The translations under genes and the position numbers were made by a program. Below are positions 61,797 through 64,000 of a stretch of 64,000 bases of DNA, one piece after another. The DNA is from Desulfuromusa sp. (lineage in GTDB: Bacteria > Desulfobacterota > Desulfuromonadia > Desulfuromonadales > Geopsychrobacteraceae), in contig JADGDX010000004.1 in the NCBI GenBank assembly GCA_016744675.1, forward strand, positions 50,721 through 114,720, read 5' to 3'. The first letter of the stretch is position 1. Each line of letters begins with the position of its first letter. The notes beneath the pieces were generated by a model that had not been told where the DNA came from, searched no databases, and saw only the letters and a list, made by a program, of their open reading frames with translations.

Positions 61797-63269
61797 ATGG
61801 GTCATAATTATTTCAATTCACTTCCTTTCAGTCGTAAATTACAAGAACTCGGGACCTGTCGCTTCATGGATGCGGATGAGTTTAACAGTGGTTGTGACTA
61901 TGCTAAGGGCAAGAAAATTGTCATCGTCGGCTGTGGCGCACAAGGCTTGAATCAAGGGCTAAACATGCGCGACAGCGGTTTGGATGTCTCCTACACCCTG
62001 CGCAAAGAGGCAATCGCCGAAAAACGTCAATCCTACCTCAGCGCAACGGAAAATGGCTTTACCGTTGGAACTTATGAAGAGATGTTACCAACAGCAGATA
62101 TTGTCATGAACCTTGCTCCAGACAAGCAACACACAGATGTTGTCAATACTGTTGTTCCTCTGATCAAAGAGGGTGCGACATTTTCATATGCGCACGGCTT
62201 CAACATTGTTGAAGAAGGAACGGAGATCCGTCAAGACCTGACTGTTATCATGGTTGCTCCAAAGTGTCCTGGAAGTGAAGTTCGTGAAGAATACAAACGC
62301 GGCTTTGGCGTCCCAACCCTGATTGCTGTCCACGGTGAGAATGACCCGAACGGTGACGGACTAGAAATTGCCAAAGCTCTATGTTGTGCGCAAGGCGGCA
62401 ACCGTGCCGGTGTGCTGGAATCATCTTTTGTAGCAGAAGTTAAATCCGATTTGATGGGCGAACAAACCATCCTCTGCGGAATGTTGCAGGTTGGATCGCT
62501 GCTCTGTTTTGACAAAATGGTTGAAGATGGCATTGACCCCCAGTGGGCCGTCAAACTGTTACAATATGGCTGGGAAACGATTACTGAAGCCCTCAAGCAT
62601 GGCGGTGTGACCAATATGCTTGATCGTCTCTCAAATCCTGCAAAAATGGAAGCATTTGATCTTGCAGAAGAACTTAAAGAAATTATGCGACCTCTCTTTG
62701 AGAAACACATGGATGATATCCTTTCCGGTGATTTTTCGAAAACCATGATGGAAGACTGGGCCAACGATGATAAAAACCTCCTGATGTGGCGGGAACAAAC
62801 TGGTCAAACTACTTTTGAAAAAACTGACGCTGCCGGAAACATTTCTGAACAAGAATTTTTCGACAAAGGTATTCTGATGGTTGCCATGGTTAAGGCAGGT
62901 GTTGAGCTTGCTTTTGAAACTATGGTGATTTCTGGTATTGAGCCAGAATCAGCTTACTATGAATCACTCCATGAAACCCCGCTGATTGCAAACACAATCG
63001 CCCGCAAGAAGCTCTATGAAATGAATCGGATTATTTCAGACACCGCAGAATATGGTTGTTACCTATTTGCCCATGCGTGCGTGCCGCTTCTAAAAGACTT
63101 TATGACCTCTATTGATACCGATGTGATCGGTAAAGGGCTCCAAACGAAAGATACTCAGGTTGACAATCAGGACCTTGTAGAAATTAATGCTGAGATCCGA
63201 ACCCATTTAGTTGAAGAAATTGGTGAGGTTTTACGTGACGCCATGCAAGGGATGCAAGCTATTGTTTGA
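61797..63269 (+). CDS. ilvC: Ketol-acid reductoisomerase, class II
   Basis: Converts acetolactate or acetohydroxybutyrate to the dihydroxy acids with NADPH, between IlvBN and IlvD. The 490-residue protein has [21 protein letters not shown], the [19 protein letters not shown] motif and a duplicated C-terminal domain, the E. coli-type class II form. AAGGAGA precedes the ATG at 61797; an earlier in-frame start has no support. Class II with ilvY beside it suggests the pair may have been gained together, as many deltaproteobacteria use the 330-residue class I form. Confidence 0.97.
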   Translation: MGHNYFNSLPFSRKLQELGTCRFMDADEFNSGCDYAKGKKIVIVGCGAQGLNQGLNMRDSGLDVSYTLRKEAIAEKRQSYLSATENGFTVGTYEEMLPTADIVMNLAPDKQHTDVVNTVVPLIKEGATFSYAHGFNIVEEGTEIRQDLTVIMVAPKCPGSEVREEYKRGFGVPTLIAVHGENDPNGDGLEIAKALCCAQGGNRAGVLESSFVAEVKSDLMGEQTILCGMLQVGSLLCFDKMVEDGIDPQWAVKLLQYGWETITEALKHGGVTNMLDRLSNPAKMEAFDLAEELKEIMRPLFEKHMDDILSGDFSKTMMEDWANDDKNLLMWREQTGQTTFEKTDAAGNISEQEFFDKGILMVAMVKAGVELAFETMVISGIEPESAYYESLHETPLIANTIARKKLYEMNRIISDTAEYGCYLFAHACVPLLKDFMTSIDTDVIGKGLQTKDTQVDNQDLVEINAEIRTHLVEEIGEVLRDAMQGMQAIV

Positions 63270-63348
63270 AATTTCTCATCGCAAGTTGCATAACCACACA
63301 TGTTATGATAGAGTATGACTTACATGGAAATTACTTAAAGGAGGCAAC

Positions 63349-63408
63349 ATGAATGTTTCGGAGCCACCACAGGTGTTTAGTTGAACTTTTTGTAAACTTG
63401 TTAAGTAA
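63349..63408 (+). other. Tiny ORF with in-frame UGA and UxxC pattern
   Basis: AAAGGAGG lies five bases before an ATG at 63349. The frame reads MNVSEPPQVFS, then TGA (63382-63384), then TFCKLVK and TAA. If UGA is selenocysteine the product is 19 residues with U-T-F-C, a redox-like pattern; otherwise an 11-residue peptide. A strong terminator follows. It may be a decayed gene, a leader peptide or a real mini-selenopeptide. Confidence 0.35.
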
Positions 63409-63433
63409 GTCACCAATAAATAATTAATCTACA

Positions 63434-63467
63434 AAGCCTCGGTGCAAACCGAGGCTTTTCCTTTTTA
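63434..63467 (+). terminator. Intrinsic terminator downstream of the tiny ORF
   Basis: AAGCCTCGGT pairs with ACCGAGGCTT around GCAA-like loop bases and is followed by a T-rich run on the plus strand. It ends ilvC and/or the tiny ORF transcript. Confidence 0.85.
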
Positions 63468-63508
63468 ATGAAAACAAGAACTCATATGAGAGTCACTAGG
63501 ATCAATTG

Positions 63509-63886
63509 ATGACGAACGGTAATGACATAACAAACGACGAAATGCGCGAACAACTTGTAGAAAAAATGCGTGCTGAAGAAAAACAACGCCAATCAGGTTA
63601 CAGGGAGCTTGCATTAAAACTATTCCCCCATGTTTGTGGGCGTTGTGGGCGCGAGTTTGAAGGGAAGAAGCTCAAAGAATTAACTGTACATCACCGAGAT
63701 CACAATCATGACTACAACCCTCAAGACGGCAGAAATTGGGAGCTTTTATGCATTTACTGTCATGATCACGAACACACCCGTAGCATACAAAACCAACGCT
63801 CAACCGAAGCAACATCCCAAAACAACCAGCCAAGCCTCGTTCACTCCCCATTTGCACAGTTACAAAGTAAGCTTAAAGTTGATTAG
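63509..63886 (+). CDS. HNH nuclease-like protein, YajD type
   Basis: A 125-residue protein starting at ATG 63509 (a TTG one codon earlier is also open). The central HNH fold has zinc-binding CGRCGREFEG, then LTVHHRDHNHDYNPQDGRNWELLCIYCHDHEH, matching E. coli YajD. N- and C-terminal tails are polar. YajD proteins are widespread, single-domain and of unknown role; no defence genes adjoin it here. Confidence 0.85.
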   Translation: MTNGNDITNDEMREQLVEKMRAEEKQRQSGYRELALKLFPHVCGRCGREFEGKKLKELTVHHRDHNHDYNPQDGRNWELLCIYCHDHEHTRSIQNQRSTEATSQNNQPSLVHSPFAQLQSKLKVD

Positions 63887-63956
63887 CGATTAAAACCATC
63901 ACAAAAAATCATTTCCCTTTTCATATCAGACATACTTTCCCTAAAAATTAAAGTCC

Positions 63957-63984
63957 TTGACTTTTATTAACCACACCTTATTAT
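63957..63984 (+). promoter_or_regulatory. Strong promoter pointing out of the window
   Basis: TTGACT (63957-63962), a 16-base spacer and TATTAT (63979-63984), preceded by an AT-rich stretch. Transcription would start near 63991, so the gene it serves lies beyond the right end. Confidence 0.55.
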
Positions 63985-64000
63985 CAAAGATGCATATAAC

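Noticed and set aside
62231..62764. 177-codon minus-strand ORF opposite ilvC
   Set aside because: Antisense to ilvC; low-complexity Ser-rich translation; no ribosome site.

Overview
This window looks like chromosome from a deltaproteobacterium of the Desulfuromonadales/Geobacter type (Desulfobacterota) with moderately low GC. The evidence is gene order and content: queA-tgt-yajC-secD-secF; rpsB-tsf-pyrH-frr followed by uppS-cdsA-dxr-rseP-tsaB; a T-box RNA in front of leuA; tandem GEMM-I (c-di-GMP type) riboswitches; and a UGA-encoded selenoprotein. There are no rRNA or tRNA genes, insertion sequences, phage genes or CRISPR arrays. The exact genus cannot be fixed from sequence reading alone.

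Layout. 1-5.7 kb: the start of an unknown membrane or exported protein, then Sec accessory subunits SecF/SecD/YajC and queuosine genes tgt and queA (all minus), with a small DUF1858-like gene on plus. 5.7-9.2 kb: a two-gene unit of an L,D-transpeptidase and a membrane pseudokinase with TPRs; both end in a similar NTF2-like domain. 9.3-15.1 kb: argC, rpsI/rplM, truA, an ecfT-like gene, leuB and a plus-strand DsbC-like oxidoreductase. 15.2-25.4 kb: branched-chain amino acid synthesis (ilvD, leuD, leuC, leuA with its leucine T-box, ilvN, ilvB), interrupted by the phosphatidylethanolamine genes pssA and psd. 25.4-33.9 kb: isoprenoid, phospholipid, protease and translation genes (tsaB, rseP, dxr, cdsA, uppS, a ferredoxin, frr, pyrH, tsf, rpsB).

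34-46.9 kb: lptF-lptG (LPS export), ahcY, eno, a small cluster of a membrane winged-helix protein, a zinc ribbon and an orphan Cas6-like protein, a second tgt, a pyridine-nucleotide disulfide oxidoreductase, a tautomerase, a cold-shock protein, rlpA and accA. 47-53.1 kb: dnaE, guaC and a DUF3422 gene. 53.1-57.9 kb: a lipoprotein and a large Ig/cadherin-like exported protein, both downstream of two consecutive c-di-GMP riboswitch-terminator units, which suggests a c-di-GMP-controlled surface function. 57.9-64 kb: maf, a WYL regulator, a DEDDh exonuclease coupled to a SelW-like selenoprotein, the divergent ilvY-ilvC pair, a tiny ORF with an in-frame UGA, and an HNH (YajD-like) gene. A strong promoter points out of the right end.

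The genes most worth attention are those a standard ORF caller would lose or misread: the SelW-like selenoprotein (60537-60752), the ferredoxin (30396-30560), cdsA with an apparent ATT start (29469), and the tiny UGA-containing ORF (63349-63408).
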